Shown here: positions 1 through 11,725 of the stretch, in pieces
Layout: every line of letters begins with the position of its first letter
How positions within the stretch are numbered: position 1 is the first letter of the stretch
From: Bactericera cockerelli
Lineage: Eukaryota; Arthropoda; Insecta; Hemiptera; Triozidae
NCBI GenBank assembly: GCA_024516035.1
Contig: CM044956.1
Span: forward strand, 29,186,410-29,250,409
Length of the DNA: 64,000 bases
Reading direction: 5' to 3'
The notes under the pieces: generated by a model
What the model saw: the letters and a program-made list of their open reading frames with translations, nothing else
Told to the model about the DNA's origin: nothing
The model's database searches: none
Translations under genes and position numbers: made by a program

Positions 1-892
1 AATGCAGTGGCCAGCTATGGAGCCAACACATCATGCAGATAAAGATCTGGAAGGCTGAAGCTTAGTCCCAGGGATGACCAATACACCTCCTATAGATTTG
101 GTCACATTAAAGCTAGCGGGGGTTAGGAAGATATCATCTCTTGAAATCCTTGTTGTAGAGAATGTTCATACATTATGTTGTGGTCTATGTATCTTTCTGT
201 TGACCATCAGGAGTCTTGACTTTAGACGAGGTAGATATAAAACAGCAAAAATTTGCTCACCCATAGAGTCAAACTCAGCCACAGATTTTGTATTTGGAAA
301 AGTCATACCTGACAGTCTAATTTCTATTAACGGAGCATGATCTAGTACCCACCAATTATAGATGTAGTACCTAATTTAGATCTTGTAGTACCTATACCTA
401 CCTATTTTTTTTTTTTTTTAATTTTTCATCCTTGTTATGTAGCTGAGTTGCCAATTTCCCGTCAAAAGGAAATTTAAATAGATTCTTGGAAGAAAAATGA
501 AAGACGAAAAGTTCACCTAACATAATGAACACGAATACAGATCCAGGAAAAGAGAATTAGTAATCAGACTCACATATGATTACAAGCAAAACTTTTCGAG
601 TTAAAAAAGTTGCCACCCCGGACCCCTTCCAAAACTTTACCCACAAAAAAGAAGAAAAAAGCTTTTCGCTCTTGGGTGACAGCGTTGGTTGGTTGATCAT
701 CTGACATTTTGAACTGATTGGGTAGGGTTCGAATCAAACAGTTCGTTTCTAATAACTTTATAATAGGCTGAAGACAAGAAAAAATAAATTCATACGTGAC
801 AGGTACGACCATTCTGTCAAGTGCTCTTAATAGTTAAATCAGTTCATTTGCGGTATTTTCAATAAATGTTAAAATTAGTGTTTTAATACATA
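1..892. other. Intergenic, no gene recognised
   Basis: AT-rich sequence with a poly(T) run near 405-420. The open frames are short and show no domain or codon signal. Nothing else is recognised. Confidence 0.5.
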
Positions 893-1745
893 CAGGGTGG
901 GGCAAAAGTCTGGAAACCCCTGAATAACTTTCGAATGGCTTTTTCGGTAAAATTAAAATTTTGTGAGGTAAACCGGGCTCATAAGACCTTCTTCCAGAGT
1001 GGGGTCGATTTTTGTTACCGGCCTCCATGTCGGGCAGGGGGCCAACTTCATTTTTTTAAATACGAAGCCCCACCTTGCGATACATTTTTGGAAAGGTCTT
1101 TAAATAAGAAATAGATTAGTGTAAATTTGATTTTTTTAATATTAACTTTTGCAAATGGCGTCCAACTTTGTGTATGCAGTAAAGTCTGGAAACTCCTGAA
1201 TATCTTTTGAAAGGGCTTTCTCAGTAAATTTAGAATTGTGCACGGTAAGTCGGGGTAATTGGACCTTTCCAAAAATGTATCGGAAGGTGGGGTTTCGTAT
1301 AAAAAAAATGAAGTTGGCCTCCCTGGCCCCGACATGGGGGCTGGTAAAAAAAAAGTCGGTCCCATTCTAATATAAGGTCTAATTACCAAGGATTACCATG
1401 CACAATTTTAAATTTACTGAGACAGCCGAAAGATATTCAGGGGTTTCCAGACTTTACTGCATACACAAAGTTGGACGCCATTTGCAAACAGTTAATATTA
1501 AAAATATAAAATTTGCACCAATGTATTTCTTATTCAAAGACCTTTTCAAAAATGTATCGCAAGGTGGGGGTTCGTATTTAAAAAAATGAAGTTGGCCCCT
1601 CTGGCCCCGACATGGGGGCCGGTAACAAAAATCGGCTACACTCGAAAAAAAGGTCTTATACTCCGGTTTACCATACTAAATTTTAATTTTACCGAATAAG
1701 CCATTCAAAAGTTATTCAGGGGTTTCCAGACTTTGCCCCACCCTG
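893..1745. mobile_element. Palindromic MITE with TA target duplication
   Basis: The ends are CAGGGTGGGGCAAAAGTCTG at 893 and its complement at 1745. TA dinucleotides flank both sides (891-892 and 1746-1747), as in Tc1/mariner-type insertions. The element is 853 bp and is almost wholly an imperfect palindrome. Each arm contains a second internal copy of the end motif (near 1182 and 1440), so it looks like a duplicated terminal repeat. The open frames read through the arms are incidental. There is no transposase, so it is non-autonomous. Confidence 0.85.
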
Positions 1746-1825
1746 TATATTTACTTATAATAATTTTGTATTAAAAGAAACGGGGCCAACTTATTCAACT
1801 ATCTGTAGATGCTGCAATATAAATA

Positions 1826-1975
1826 AAACAAACTGGTGAGACACCACACAGCTTTTCTTATCAATCGAGAAAAAGTCAAATTGCGCCACTGTCAACTAAA
1901 CAAGAACATCGACAAATTAATATAAAATCCGTAATCATCAGCATCTCCAAAGCACAGGATTTAATAGGTCAGAAC
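1826..1975 (+). repeat. 3' fragment of tRNA-type SINE C
   Basis: The stretch from 'actggtgagacaccacaca' through 'aaatccgtaatca' matches the tail of the SINE at 4539-4860 and the fragment at 43306-43440. The tRNA-like head is missing. Confidence 0.55.
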
Positions 1976-2370
1976 AAAACAACCATTTAGGATGAATAGT
2001 AAGGAGTAAAAAAGTTAGTTCAAGCTAGACCCCGTAAAATAGCGGTAACTTGGGGACGGGTACCTACCCAAAAAACTGACGAACGAAATTTTTGGGTGAT
2101 TCCATTTCTTTTCCTTCTATAAGAAGTATAAAATAAAGAAAGTAAAAATGTACACAATTGTACTCATACCTCATACGTTAAGGGTAAAAGTTAATATTGA
2201 AATGTGGGGAATTAAAGGCGTATAGCGTAGGTATAACATCCGGGACTGAGAAAAGAAAGTGGGATCCGTAAGTAGGAATTAGAGAATGAAAGAAAGTTGT
2301 CGCTCATTAGTCGAGTACATGTGAGAATCAGTGGAGGGGCTACAGTGTCAGCTGGAGGCGTGATAATCAT

Positions 2371-2598
2371 TTTTTTTTTTTTTTGGTTTTTAACGTCGCT
2401 TTCAACTGCATGGTCATATCACGACGGGGGTGTTACCCTCCATTCGCAGGAAACTCACAAACCTGCTACCCACATTAACCTCACCCAGCCTGGGTTGGGC
2501 CGGAATGCCAGCATCACGAAGTCTTCACCTCGCTGGACGTTGCTCAACTTCGGTGATCCAACGAGAACCGGTGCATTCAACGCGCCATCGACGCTGGC
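2371..2598 (-). mobile_element. 5S rRNA-derived SINE, near full length
   Basis: Read on the minus strand, this copy begins GCCAGCGTCGATGGCGCGTT and continues with a 5S-rRNA-like head. The head has the box-A-like region AGTTGAGCAACGTCCAGCGA. It is followed by a central domain (CCAGGCTGGGTGAGGTTAAT) and a tail ending GACGTTAAAA plus a poly(A) tract, seen as poly(T) at 2371-2384. 5S genes are transcribed by Pol III from internal boxes A, IE and C, which this head partly retains. The plus-strand open frames here are incidental. Confidence 0.85.
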
Positions 2599-4538
2599 AT
2601 AATCAATTTAGTTAGAGCTCCAGGAGATTCTTTAAAATTGATTAATGTTAGTAGGTATACAAGTTTACTGGGATCCTAGAATTTTCCCTGTTGTTTTTGG
2701 GACCATTTAGGCAATTGGAGCCGTATGGGGCCCTTTTTGGTAAAAATTGAAAATGATTTTATTTTATTGAATAAAGCAATCTTTTGAAATTTTGTGGAGT
2801 CGTAAAAAATAACATTTGATTACAGTGGTGAAATTTTGTAATCGTGAAAGCTAACGGGATATACACTGTAGAAAATACACACGTGAATACATGCACTGTA
2901 GAAAAAATTGAAGGGTACCAAAAGTGGGCCGGTTGACGGATGCTTCATAGATGGGTATCTCCCCAGGTTCAAATGTAATTATTATTATTAGTTTCCATGT
3001 AAATGCAATACTATAGTAATACCTATTACAATGTAGGAAGTACCTACCATTGTTCATCCCTTGCACTTATATCTTACAACACCCCTCAGCCCCTATGCTG
3101 CTTTTGCCCCGGGTCACAGAAAGAGCAGATCCGCTCACTCGATGTGCGCCACTGGTGTGAACAAGTTATTGACTAACAAGCCTTGTTATCAAAAGTTGAG
3201 AGCAAACTTTACATCAGCTCGTGTGAGTATGAATGAGTGAGAGAGGAAGAGTAGTTTTTCAAAAGCTCTATGAGGAAACTGATTGAAAAAAGCAATCCAA
3301 AAATACCATTTTGATATTTTAAACAGGTAACTAGGCTTGAGAGATTTTTGAAAGCAGCATTGAAATATGCCGGGTGGCGAGTGTCTCTTGATATCAATCT
3401 CTCGCCTTTTGAAGACATCGAATAAATGAAAAGATTCATCAATCGATAGACCAAAATTTATTGCTTTACTAATACGATTAGAATATTTTTTTTCGGCCCT
3501 GCGTTCCCAGAGTGCAGCTAATTTCAAACAAAAGTTTTTTTGGCTTGTGTGGTTAAAAAATCAACTTCCATACCTAATTTCAATTGTTTATGGACGGACG
3601 CACGGACCAATGACCAAAACAATTTTTTGGTATCCAGAGACTATGATTTATTGTCCAGAAATGTGAAAAACTGGGTAGGTCAAATTTTCGACAAATACAA
3701 TACTTTCCTGTATAGTTTAAGGAAAGTAAAAATGGCAATGCACTACATGTAGATAACAAGTAAAACCCGTGGGAATGCAACCTGCTGTGTCTAATATAAT
3801 ATCAAGCTTTGAGTCCGCATGATGAAATATTTTGAATCAACACACATTATAGTTATGTAGGTGTATCTAATATCACTCGTCTCTCATGGATGACATAATT
3901 CTCAACTCGCAGATCGGTGTTTCCCAAACAACAAATAGAACGAACTACATAATTATATTATGCATTTTCAACAGAATAACATACGCTAATAATGGAGTTG
4001 TGTCTCATGATAATAGATGCAAGAATTGTTATGAAGGAATTGTTCTCAAAAAGAGGCAAAAGAAGGTATGATTTTCTTCTTTTCATAAATTGTATTGTAT
4101 ACCTATGTATCTCCTTGGAAAAATTAGAGAGACAAAAAAACAACGCCCACCTGTTTCTCCAACTCTGAAGCAATTCAGAAAACTACTTACCTGAAGCAAC
4201 TATTTGTGTAACCTGACCTGTCCTGACCGCAGATTTGAGAACTCCTGACACCTGATATGCATACTCAAGTAGCTTACACTCGAGGCAACAGATTACATAA
4301 TTTTAAAATCAGAATATTAGGAACTCCCTATACAAAATGAGTTCATTACTTCCTTTACAACTAGGGATGAGCTCGGAGCAAATTTTATCTCAAAACCGCA
4401 CCGAAAAGCAGAACGCGGTGCGGTTTTGACCTGTTTCGGACCGCTCAGCTGGAAAATACGTATGTTGGCGAAAAGTAAAATAGGGACCGCGTCAATAATG
4501 GACCGCACCTCACTGGCTCACCGGTAAGTACTCGTATG
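2599..4538. other. Intergenic, no gene recognised
   Basis: No coding signal was found. 3535-3750 carries phrases such as 'ggaaagtaaaaatgg' and 'ttccagaaatgtgaaa' that recall the repeats at 29.9-30.3 and 43.5 kb, so part of it is old repeat. Confidence 0.45.
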
Positions 4539-4860
4539 TGCCGACCTCCGTGGCTCAGTGGTTAAGAGCATTGGTTACTGACCCGGAGATTGCGGGTCCA
4601 AATCCCGGCCGGAGCGGAAATTTCTGTCTGAAATTTTCAGTTTCCGGAATGGCATGGATGTAAAAGTAAAGTGCCCTGAAGTAACCCTCTTCTAGGATGA
4701 ATAATAAAATATCTCGTGTGATACCACGCGACTTTCCTTACCACCGACACTGGTGACTCAATGGTAACAGTTTGCTAAAAATCAATGTCAAATCCGTAAT
4801 CAGAACCTCGAAATCAATGGATCTGATATGTCACAACCTCCAGTGGGACCCTCAAAAATA
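4539..4860 (+). mobile_element. tRNA-derived SINE C
   Basis: The head at 4539-4616 has a Pol III A box (TGGCTCAGTGG) and a B-box-like GGGTCCAAATCCC, and it would fold roughly like a tRNA. It continues into an unrelated body that recurs without a head at 1826 and 43306. This marks it as a SINE and not a functional tRNA gene. The right end is approximate. Confidence 0.75.
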
Positions 4861-5240
4861 CCAGTAAATATGTACTCACGAGCCTAAAAAGTAATGTTGA
4901 TATTTAAATTTTCCATTTTATATTGGAATTAAGTGTCAAAGGATGTGTTGTACCCACATTCCTACGTATTCATATACCTTGCACCGTTTACAAGTCGGGT
5001 TGTTGGAATAAACTATGGATATGAAAATGTATACAAAGCAACTCTATTTTTACAAAACATTCTACATTCTGCATTACACCTCTGCAGAGGTATAATGTTC
5101 AGCACTACCTAAGTATATCCGCCTAAATACTACCTAAGTATTGTTATCTCACTTGTGCTGCATTGGGATTACTTGTGGAGTAAGGAACAAAGCATGTTTG
5201 TTCAATGATATAGAAAATTACCAGCCCAGAAAGTTTGTTC

Positions 5241-5415
5241 CTTTTTTTAAATTTGGGTTTAACGTCGCTTTCAACTGCATAATCATATCACGACGGTGGT
5301 GTTACCCTCCATTTGCAGGAAACTCACAGACCTGCTACCCACATTTTTCACACACAGCCTGGGTTGGGCGGAATGCCAGCATCACGAAGTCTTCACCTCG
5401 CTTAACTTCGGTGAT
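5241..5415 (-). mobile_element. 5S-derived SINE, tail half, split by retrotransposon
   Basis: This part holds the tail, central domain and part of the 5S head on the minus strand, ending at GGTGAT (5415). The remaining head resumes at 10581-10624 with GATCCTACGAGAACCGGTGC. The SINE was therefore cut by the 5.2-kb insertion between them. A 9-base piece of the head near 5401 is also missing relative to the copy at 2371-2598. Confidence 0.8.
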
Positions 5416-5599
5416 AAGGTATATAAGGTATAAGGTATATTTTTATTTAGAGTGCAGTACAATACAGGTGTTGACTTTACAAAAGTTAGCCAGCACCCAA
5501 TTACATAGTATACACTATAGAAGAAATAACAAGAATAAAAAAGTTTAAAAAAAACAAGGATAATGATGATAATAATATTAAGAAAATGAATAATAAATA

Positions 5600-7480
5600 T
5601 TATTCGACCAATGAGGTTATTTTTTGTAAATCAACCAGTTTGTCATTGAAAAAGTCAAAATTGGCACATTTTCTATTACAAGAGTACATAAATCTGTTTA
5701 AAGGAATTAAAGGAGACAGGTTACCACCTACAGGGTAGAAATGAGTGACATGTCGAGCTCCTATTCGTGGTACAAATATATCAATCCGCTCAAGCAAATA
5801 ATTACAATCAATATTATTATGAAGCAATTTAAAAATAAAACAAAGTTCTTTATATAGTCTCCTATTTTCAAGAGAATTCATTTTAAATTTTTTACTTGAA
5901 ACATGATAGGATAGCGATTGACCGTATAATCTATAGGTGAGTTTCCTTAAAAAAAGTCTCTGAACCATTTCAATTTCTTTAGTTCGTGTAATACCAAGAT
6001 TACCCCAAACTTCTGTACAGTATTCAAGTTTAGAACGAACTAAAGAATTAAAAAGAGTGATATGAGTAATGGGAGACTGAAAACCCTTCGCTACCCAAGA
6101 AACAAAGTTTGATATTTTCCTAGCTCTGGCTACTGCAGTTTCAACATGAATATCAAATTTGAGCTTGGAATCAAATGTGACACCTAAGTCAGAATGAACA
6201 TATTTACGTTTAATGGGAACATCATTTATAAAATAATTGTAACTAATATGAGATTTTTTCCTCGAGTACGAGATGACAAATGTTTTTTCAGCATTGCATT
6301 TCATGCCATTCTGTTTGCACCAGAGAGCTACTGAATTAATATTTCTCTGTAACAGTTCAGCATCTGATAGACAAGATATTTCATGTCCAATTTTTAAGTC
6401 ATCGGCAAATAAGTCAAAGTAAGAATCAGAAAGAACTTTTTTTATGTCATCAATGAATGAAATGAAAAGTAGAGGCCCAAAATTTGATCCCTGAGGGACC
6501 CCACATGGTACCAAAAATGTATCAGAGAGGATATCACCAATTTTTACTTTGAAATATCTATTACTCAGATACATTTTCAAAAAAACAATATACATATTTT
6601 GAACTCAAACCAAATTTGGACAGTTTTTGTAATAATAGTTGATGATTTACTACATCAAAAGCTCGAGAAAGATCGAAATAGATGATGTCACACTGTTTGC
6701 GATTTAGTACCAAAGGAGCTGAAAACTGTAGGAAAGAAACCAAATTGGTGTTAGTCGAACGACCCGAGAGAAAACCATGCTGATGAGTACTTAACACGTT
6801 CGTTACCGAACGGCCATATGTGGATGTTTTTGTGTTTTTCTGTGGGACCGAAACACACATGTGGTCGTTATCAAAATTTTAACGAGGGACCGGACATCCA
6901 TATATGGCCTTTTTGAGGTAGGTTGTTAGTATTAGAACAGATATAGGATCGATTCTTGTACAAATACGATGCCAAATATGCAAAAAAAATCATTTTGGTA
7001 CCCAGGATGCAACAGCGACTTTACCGCCTGGTCCCTACGTAAAACTTGAAAAAATTGGCTTGGTAACGAACGTGTTAACTTGGGTTTTAAATTAAATACT
7101 AAATGTTTAATAACAATTTTTTCAAATATTTTGGAAAATACACTTAACAAGGAAATGGGCCTATAATTTTGAACAATAGTAAGGTTGCCTTTTTTAGGCA
7201 CCGGTACAATAATAGAGGTTTTCCACCCAATGGGAAACTTACCTTCAGCTAAACATAAATTGAAAATATCACATAGTATAGGCGCTAACAAATTAATGCA
7301 ACCTTTAACAATAAATGAAGGTACACCATCCATTCCACATGAGTTGAAAGATGCCTTGAGAGATTTAGTTGCCAAGACAACATCTTTTATATTTATTAAT
7401 GGAACATCAATAAATGATGTATCAGAATCAATGAAACTATCTGAGTAGACTATTTCATTTGCTAGATTGGCAGCGTCATT
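5600..7480 (-). pseudogene. Reverse transcriptase ORF of Jockey/CR1-like element
   Basis: Frames at 6932-7375, 6561-6860 and 5600-6595 carry successive reverse transcriptase blocks. These include a finger region with VPVPKKG and NYRPISLL, the FDLSRAFD motif, GVPQGSNFGPLLF, and the catalytic FADD box. This copy has FADD where YADD is commoner. C-terminal thumb sequence (YCTEVWG, RLFLRKLTYR) follows up to the stop at 5600. The ORF is broken by a frameshift near 6561-6595 and by a 280-bp MITE at 6795-7074. It acted in copying element RNA into DNA and is now dead. Confidence 0.85.
6795..7074. mobile_element. piggyBac-like MITE with TTAA duplication
   Basis: TTAA lies at 6791-6794 and again at 7075-7078. 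The inner ends are CACGTTCGTTACC and its exact complement GGTAACGAACGTG. TTAA duplication is the hallmark of piggyBac-type transposition. The 280-bp element has no coding capacity. It interrupts the reverse transcriptase frame, and the frames on its two sides agree once it and one TTAA are disregarded, so it arrived after the retrotransposon. Confidence 0.85.
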
Positions 7481-10375
7481 TTTTTTTTTTTAAGTTAAAA
7501 TACATATAAATATATATTTAACGACCGCACACCCAATGATGTGTTGCCTGTAGGCACGGTATACTGAACACAATCTTTTTTTTTTTTTACATAGTTTGAG
7601 GGTGTTGTTTTAGACAGTTGTTTTTTTTTATAATCTTGCTTTTATTTAGTTTGAATTATAGAGGTGGTGACGAATTATTTGAATGGTGTATTTAACTGCT
7701 ATGAGGGCAACTTCCTTGGCAATGGTGTTTTCTAGGTTGAAATTTTTAAGACATCAAGGAATCTTTGAGTGATTGTGCCTCTTGCTCCAATGAGAATTCC
7801 CTCAACTGAGATGTCTTTCAGTCCATACTTTTATTTATAATAATTTATGGTTGGGTTGTAAATCTGGCACTTTTCCGAGTGTACCTCTTCCGGTTGATTA
7901 AGAGAAGACTCCAAGCGGATTGTTGGGTCAAGGATAAAAGCCTTCTTAAGATCTTTGTTAATAGCAATAATATCGATTCTTCTTACTGATCCTTGGTTCT
8001 CAATTCCCGTTACTTCCTCATAACATGTCCAACCTTTTTCTCGGATTTTTTTTGCTAGGAGACTTCTTATATTGTTATGTCTGAGTTGTCTTAAATCATG
8101 ACCTTTAGCGCAATACCCAATAACATGTCCCAGGGATTCAAATTCTACTCCACAGTGTCTGCAGCCAGTTCCGTCCTTACTTCTTCCATGAGTTCCCCTA
8201 AGGGGTAGGTTTTTGCCAGGCTTTGAAGGTAAGTGCGAAACTCACTGTCCGTGAGACCTTTTCTGTTCTTTACACTGATGTTAGCAGGTGGGTACTGTTC
8301 ATAGAGGACAACCCCTTTTCCCCTTTGAGGCAACTCACACCACTTCAGATACATTTTCTTTCGGAGTTGATTTCTGGTCTGAAATGGTTTAGAGTTTGAA
8401 TCAATTGGAGAGTCAAGGATTTCAAGGTTTTCTTTCATCTTTTGTGTTTCTAACTCCATGTCATATTTGATAAGGGGATGGTTGGATTTGTTTATAATTT
8501 TTTTAATATTATGAAGTTGAATTGAAGCTTCCCATGAAGGTTTGAAGGCACCAATTCCTTTTACTTTAGGGTCAGAATAGAGCATCGCATCTGGGGTATC
8601 TCCAGGGATGTCAAGCATTTGTTTTGTCGCCAATTTGAATATCCGGTCTAGATCGTTGAGAAATGACTTTTTGAAAGCTTCAGTTGGTGTGTTTTGAAAA
8701 TGGTAGTTGAGAGTTGGTCTGATGAATGCGTTCAAGACTTGTAATTTTTGATCTTGTTTTAGGAATGGGGTTTTTGTGATAGTTTCCACCTTGTGTTCTA
8801 AATCAGAAATTATTTTTTTTTCATCAACAGTAATAGTACCATTAAAAGTCACTCCCAAGTATCTTATTGTTTGATTGTCTGATATGCTTTCTATATTCAT
8901 ATTGTTTTTGCTTAAAATAATTTTAGTAAGTTTCCCTTTTTTAATGTTAATTGCCTGGGATTTATTTCCGTTCAAGGTCAAGCCGATTTCTTCTAATTGA
9001 GTTTTAGTTGCTATTAGCAGGTTTTCCATTGCAGAAGGGGACTTAGCTATCAGAGCCACATCATCAGCAAATGCCAGGCAGGTAATGTTAGGTTTCTCAA
9101 TTTCAATTTGAAATCCAAGTTCGTTGGTGACATGATCACCGGTAATATCTTTGATGATGTGGTCTGTTGACCAGTTGTAGAGAAGGGGGGAAACAGGCGA
9201 TCCTTGCATAAGTCCGTTCTTGATCAGAATTTCCTTGGTGGGTCCAGTCTTGGTCAACACTTTGGTCTTGTTGTTTGTTGTCTTTCAGAGAATTTTTCAC
9301 AAGGTTGAAAAGATTCGGTGGTGTTTTCTGTTTTATTGTATTGAGAATGTGTGCATGGCCCAAGCTATCATACGCCTTAGAAACATCTAAAAACGTGATA
9401 ACTATGTCTTCTTTTAAGTCTTTTGCTTTCTTCAGTATTTTTTGAATTGTTGCAACATTTATATGGGACCAGGAAGCGATTTGATGAACCCATTTTGATG
9501 TGGGCTTAAAAGGACGTACATTTTCAGACGATTATCAAGAATCTTGTCAAATATTCTTCTCAAAAGTGAGAATATTGTGATTGGTCGACTATTACTTGGG
9601 TCTTTTTCGTCTCCACTTTTGTAAATAAGTATTGTGCGAGCACATTTGAGTTCATTTGGGATCCAGTTGTTCTTTAAAATGATATGTACTGACTTATTAT
9701 TGATTGCTCGTACAATCACGTCGTCAGGTCCTGGGGCAGTGTCTCGTTTGAAGCGTTTTATAAAGTTTTGGACTTCTTGTAAGTTGGTTTGAATTGTTGG
9801 CTCTGGCTCAGTTTCATCAGGAATGTCGTATTTTTCCCTCTCTTTTCCGTTAATGTCTCCAAATTTAGCATTGAAATATTCAAAGGCATCTTTTGGGGTA
9901 GCTAGGCAAGATTTTTCTGAACTTTTGAGGATTTCACGTACTGCTCTAGCTCTTCTATTGAAATAGAGGTGCTGAATTTTCTTGTAGAGATATTCCTCTT
10001 TCCTCTTATTGGCATGGCGTTTTTGTTTGCGAGACGGATTTTTGTTATCTCTATACCCTTGACGATCAATAGTTTTTCCATGTTTTGTTTGTTGACGGTA
10101 TTGTGAAGCTGGATGTTTGGGACCAGGCATTAATGTCACTGATTTTCCAAGGAATTGTATAAATTCACGGAATTGGAGAAAGAATATCTCAGAATTTTCT
10201 TCACTAAAAACAAACGATTTCCATTTATTAATTTCTTTGATATATTCTGACTCTTCTTTGTTAAAATCATCTAAGGGCTCAGCTGTATCAATCAGTTCAT
10301 TAGTCTTGATGGGTTTAATATATTTCTTTCCAATTAGCTCAATTCTATCAGTTGGGTGACTTTTTGAGTTGAGCA
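7481..10375 (-). mobile_element. R2-like (restriction-like endonuclease) retrotransposon
   Basis: This is a second non-LTR element nested in the first. Its 3' end shows a short poly(A), seen as poly(T) at about 7481-7492. Its RT, zinc knuckle and endonuclease order matches the R2/R4/NeSL-type lineages. The N-terminal DNA-binding zinc fingers expected of R2 are absent, so it is 5'-truncated. R2 proper inserts in 28S rDNA, but this copy does not, so the subclade is uncertain. The left and right borders are inferred from where the host element's protein resumes. Confidence 0.75.
7690..10340 (-). pseudogene. RT plus restriction-like endonuclease ORF, frameshifted
   Basis: 9459-10424 gives the RT N-terminal part, with DTAPGPDDVI, ARTILIYKSGDEKDPSNSRP and LSPHQNGFI. 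8145-9260 gives GLMQGSPVSPLLYNW and the catalytic FADD in CLAFADDVALI. After a frameshift near 8160 comes a Cys-Cys-His-Cys knuckle (CRHCGVEFESLGHVIGYC). Endonuclease-like RRIDIIAIN and AFILDPTIRLE follow, down to about 7832. A last frame shift near there leads to a conserved GARGTI tail. Further breaks lie near 9136-9460. The endonuclease would nick the target to prime reverse transcription. It is inactive as read. Confidence 0.8.
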
Positions 10376-10580
10376 AATTTATTCGCAACCAACTCAGGTG
10401 GTAGGATACAACCGTTTTCAACAATATTTATTTCATTTACAGTTTTATGTTTAGTTTTAACAAAACGCCAAAAGAATTTTGGGTCACGGACAAGATCAGT
10501 TTCAACACGTTGCTTATGACAACGTTCATCCCTTTTTAAAATATCCTTACATTGTTTTCTAATTATTTTAAAACCTACGA
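10376..10580 (-). pseudogene. 5' remnant of the interrupted Jockey/CR1-like ORF
   Basis: Minus-strand translation includes DPKFFWRFVKTKHK and PPELVANKFA, the linker that precedes the reverse transcriptase in Jockey/CR1-type ORF2 proteins. The downstream part continues at 7480 after the nested R2-like insertion. The 5' end stops abruptly at the SINE border. Confidence 0.7.
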
Positions 10581-10720
10581 GATCCTACGAGAACCGGTGC
10601 ATTCAACGCGCCATCGACGTTGGCAAAAGTTTGTTCTGCTTACTTGGGTTTAACGTTACTATCAACTTCATGGTCATATTGGTCAAGACGGCGGCGCGGC
10701 GTTCATAGTGTTTCCTTCTG
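10581..10720 (-). repeat. 5S-SINE head (second half of split copy) plus a tail fragment
   Basis: 10581-10624 completes the head of the SINE broken at 5415. Immediately beyond, 10640-10720 contains TGGGTTTAACGTTACTATCA and a degraded tail, a second 5S-SINE fragment in the same orientation. Confidence 0.65.
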
Positions 10721-10870
10721 GAAAACAAATACGAATGCACGGTAAACTGGTGTGGGCTTTCTGAATCTACTCTCTCTTTATATCTCAAACCAGCTAGCAG
10801 ACTGAGGGTAGAATTAATACATGTTTTTGTAATATTATTATGTACCTCTGTGGAGCTAAGTCTAGATTTT

Positions 10871-10916
10871 GCGTATTATCTTAGATGGGCGGTTTTCCCC
10901 ATCTAAGATAATACGC
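10871..10916. repeat. Perfect 19-bp inverted repeat, 8-nt spacer
   Basis: GCGTATTATCTTAGATGGG at 10871-10889 is the exact complement of 10898-10916. It would form a stable hairpin or cruciform. No gene or transposon end is recognised beside it. Confidence 0.9.
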
Positions 10917-11716
10917 CTAAGTTCTCGATTTTGTCTATTAATTTCCTTTTTGTCTAAATTAACCTTGTTCTCTTCATTAGGCAAGGCTACGTGTATTATT
11001 CATATCTATAAGGAGAACAAGTACATTTACACGAGATATACAGCAATAATATAAAATTCTATTTTATGTCCTGTATTTATCAGAGACAAAAATAATAATT
11101 TGTCTTCAGCAAGGTTGGTAAAGACAAAGTTACATGGAACGTGCAGGCAGCAGGTAGGAAAATGATTAATCAAATCATAGCTGAAATCCGAAATGTCCCA
11201 TGTACCGGAAACATCTGGTCAGGACGTGTGTTCATTTCTCCATTTCTAAACGTTCCATTTTCTAGATTCCGTAATGGCCGAAAGCTCTCTCTTTCATTCC
11301 AGTGCTACGAGGTTCGTCCTATTTTCTCAAGATGCTCGGGATTGTTAACATCTGGGTATAGGTACTTTGAAAAAATATTCGGACCGACCTTTGATTCTCG
11401 TCTGCCTATTTAGCACTTCAGGGAGTATAGAAGAGAAATGTAAATTTAGCTGCCAAAAACTACTTAGAAAGTTGGAAAAATGAATGATATTGATAACAAG
11501 TGTATCACAATCTTACCTGTATTAATAGATTAATAGGTCAACCCAACTCCTATCTAACCTTCTATGCACCAATTAAGTCTAATAATAAATATAGGTACTT
11601 ACTATTAAGATTTTCAGGAATCCATAATAAAAGCAATACCAATAGAACATACTTTTATGTAAATATGACAGAGGATTAATGGAGCAGAAATCCCATTTTA
11701 TTTTTTAAATAATTCA
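10917..11716. other. Intergenic, no gene recognised
   Basis: A 90-codon open frame at 11141-11413 has no recognisable domain, signal peptide or neighbours that support it. The rest is AT-rich. Confidence 0.45.
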
Positions 11717-11725
11717 TAGAAATTT
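11717..11725. repeat. Target site duplication, left (TAGAAATTT)
   Basis: This nine-base direct repeat abuts the first base of the left foldback arm. An identical copy lies at 19745-19753, abutting the last base of the right arm. Confidence 0.88.

Larger units (their letters stand above)
5416..10580 (-). mobile_element. Jockey/CR1-like non-LTR retrotransposon, interrupted
   Basis: Element sequence runs from 10580 down to about 10376 and resumes at about 7480, ending at 5416. The gap is filled by a second retrotransposon. The 3' end carries short tandem repeats of 'ataaggtat' (5411-5440), a tail type known in several non-LTR clades. The 5' part, including any endonuclease domain, is missing, so the copy is 5'-truncated as usual for target-primed reverse transcription. 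The insertion site is inside a 5S-derived SINE, with only GAT shared at both borders. The clade call (Jockey/CR1 group) rests on reverse transcriptase motifs and is tentative. Confidence 0.75.

Noticed and set aside
3189..3527. 112-codon minus-strand open frame
   Set aside because: Two overlapping frames on the same strand, no recognisable motif, AT-rich composition.
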